A stretch of DNA of 36,951 nt from a virus, in IMG/VR virus record IMGVR_UViG_3300025652_000216, positions 1-36,951 of that record; one strand, 5' to 3'. Numbering within the stretch: the first letter of the stretch is position 1; every line of letters begins with the position of its first letter. A model generated the notes under the pieces. The model ran no database searches. It saw only the letters and a program-made list of their open reading frames with translations, and had not been told where the DNA came from. This document shows, piece by piece, positions 36,060-36,951 of the stretch. Both the position numbers and the translations under genes were made by a program.

Positions 36060-36634
36060 TGTGATGGCTCCTTTAGTAGTCCGGCATCGTAAATCTTTGT
36101 GCATAAATTTATGTATGACTCTGCGCCTTTCGGGTTCCCGTAATGATCGACACAAATTCCAACCATTTCATCAATAGCCTTTTCGCGCTCGGATTTTAGG
36201 GGGCGGAATACCTCTCTAATCCCTTGATAAACATTATATGAATGATCCGCGTCAAAATGTATGAAGGCACAAACTGCATTTTGCTCGCTCGAATCTTTGT
36301 TCACTCTAAAATGTGCAATTATTTCAACCTTATCCCCCTGATTTATTTTCCCCCCCCAGGATAATTTAATATCCCGCTTTGTTTCTATTGCGCACTCAGT
36401 CCCCACGGGCGGCAGCTCTTTACGCTCAAACCATGAATTGTCTTGTGATTGCATGTCTTGCACCTCTTGTAGTTGATAATATTTGCCTGTGATTTTGTTG
36501 TAGTATGTGTCGCCAGCAGAAACAGGAGCCAATTCATCATTCAAGGTCGGGCATAGTCGTTTTTGACCAAGGTATCCCACATAGTTTGCGTCCACACGAT
36601 CACGAGTAACCTCTACCCATTTCATTTTAGACAT
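36056..36634 (-). CDS. Unknown 192-residue early protein
   Basis: Starts at 36634 with GGAG seven bases upstream, overlapping the end of the gene before. It begins MSKMKWVEVTRDRVDANYVG. There are two beta-type parts (GDTYYNKITGKYYQLQEVQ, PPVGTECAIETKRDIKLSWGGKINQGDKVEIIAHFRV, HFDADHSYNVYQGI) and a helical tail (REKAIDEMVGICVD, KIYDAGLLKEPSQ) which is common at the end of modular phage early proteins. The SERE-KAIDEM tail type occurs in many unrelated phage genes, so shared tails do not prove a common function. Confidence 0.66.
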   Translation of the reverse strand: MSKMKWVEVTRDRVDANYVGYLGQKRLCPTLNDELAPVSAGDTYYNKITGKYYQLQEVQDMQSQDNSWFERKELPPVGTECAIETKRDIKLSWGGKINQGDKVEIIAHFRVNKDSSEQNAVCAFIHFDADHSYNVYQGIREVFRPLKSEREKAIDEMVGICVDHYGNPKGAESYINLCTKIYDAGLLKEPSQ

Positions 36635-36881
36635 TGCTATTCTCCTTTGGCGGCCAGGTGTTTGGGCCTTTGTAGTTTGGCATCAATTCGACAGGAAACA
36701 AAAAACGACCATAATCTGCATTTGAACATCTATAGCCCACAGCCCAGTAGCTTTCCCCGCCAGATTCAATTACGTGAGTATGCTTGCGCATTAAGCTGGG
36801 CCGCCAATACACGGCATTAATAATCTCACCGCCGCTCAACCTCAGCCTGCACGGGTCGCCGCGCTTAAGGTTTAGGTTCAT
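36627..36881 (-). CDS. Unknown 84-residue early protein
   Basis: The start at 36881 is the ATG overlapping the TGA of the upstream partial gene (ATGA); GGAG lies nine bases before it, so two earlier in-frame starts (36887, 36896) are less likely. The protein is beta-rich: MNLNLKRGDPCRLRLSGGEI, HTHVIESGGESYWAVGYRC, FLFPVELMPNYKGPNTWPP. It looks like a small SH3-like domain. No family is recognised. Confidence 0.6.
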   Translation of the reverse strand: MNLNLKRGDPCRLRLSGGEIINAVYWRPSLMRKHTHVIESGGESYWAVGYRCSNADYGRFLFPVELMPNYKGPNTWPPKENSNV

Positions 36882-36951
36882 TTCCATTTTCTCCAATGCC
36901 CGCGCGAATATTTTATTTTCACATCAGCAACAAAAGATTCATCCCATAGCA
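36878..36951 (-). CDS. 3' end of an unknown gene
   Basis: A frame with 23 sense codons enters at the right edge (LWDESFVADVKIKYSRGHWR then KWK) and stops at 36878-36880, overlapping the next ATG (ATGA). The junction is the same type seen throughout the genome, so this is probably the end of a real early gene. Confidence 0.5.
   Translation of the reverse strand, partial: LWDESFVADVKIKYSRGHWRKWK

Noticed and set aside
36060-36155. Longer N-terminus for the 135-residue gene, starting at 36155
   Set aside because: It would overlap the upstream gene by 100 bases with an Arg-rich unlikely sequence; the ATG at 36059 forms the usual ATGA junction.

Overview
The window is an internal piece of a tailed-phage (or prophage) genome. 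It holds about 63 genes, and every gene I can support lies on the minus strand, so transcription runs from high to low coordinates. Both ends cut through a gene (1..756 and 36878..36951). No interval above about 200 bases lacks a gene. I see no tRNA, CRISPR array, insertion sequence, integrase, CI-type repressor or DNA polymerase. The head, DNA-stabilisation and ejection gene order resembles P22-like short-tailed phages. NinB, NinG, O/P-like replication genes and a Rha-type antirepressor point to a phage of a Gram-negative bacterium, probably a gammaproteobacterium; the host cannot be named from the sequence.

Right part (36951 to about 31890), early and replication region: small unknown genes, a two-helix membrane microprotein, a terminator, then a promoter driving an HTH protein and a 158-residue unknown. 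Next comes a near-consensus promoter with an overlapping dyad and a roughly 150-nt highly structured leader ending in a long terminator-like hairpin directly at the start codon of a Rha/KilAC-like gene. It is followed by an O-like initiator gene carrying tandem repeats beside an AT-rich stretch (candidate origin) and a P-like helicase loader.

Middle part (31809 to about 23334), accessory and Nin-like region: an IbrB (ParB-like) / unknown / IbrA (PAPS-reductase-like) cassette, a C5-cytosine-methylase-like protein, many microproteins, NinB, a very small protein-kinase-like protein, NinG, two zinc-ribbon microproteins with duplicated 71-bp spacers, and a promoter-leader module that is a diverged copy of the one at 35.3 kb. 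Strong terminator-like hairpins close this region.

Left part (23290 to 1), late operon: a candidate late promoter with an 11-bp phased direct repeat, terminase small subunit, a frameshifted small gene, terminase large subunit, portal, a GroES-like co-chaperonin, scaffold, a coat-associated protein, major capsid protein followed by a terminator hairpin, beta-rich accessory proteins, gp4-like and gp10-like connector proteins, a gp14-like protein, three or four ejection proteins, a short tailspike-like protein with three carbohydrate-binding-like repeats, small virion proteins, a lysis cassette (membrane proteins plus GH24 lysozyme), and two more probable tail-fibre proteins.

Most neighbouring genes overlap by ATGA, TGATG or TAATG, so translational coupling is the rule and was used to choose many starts. 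Family assignments come from recalled motifs and gene order, not from database searches.
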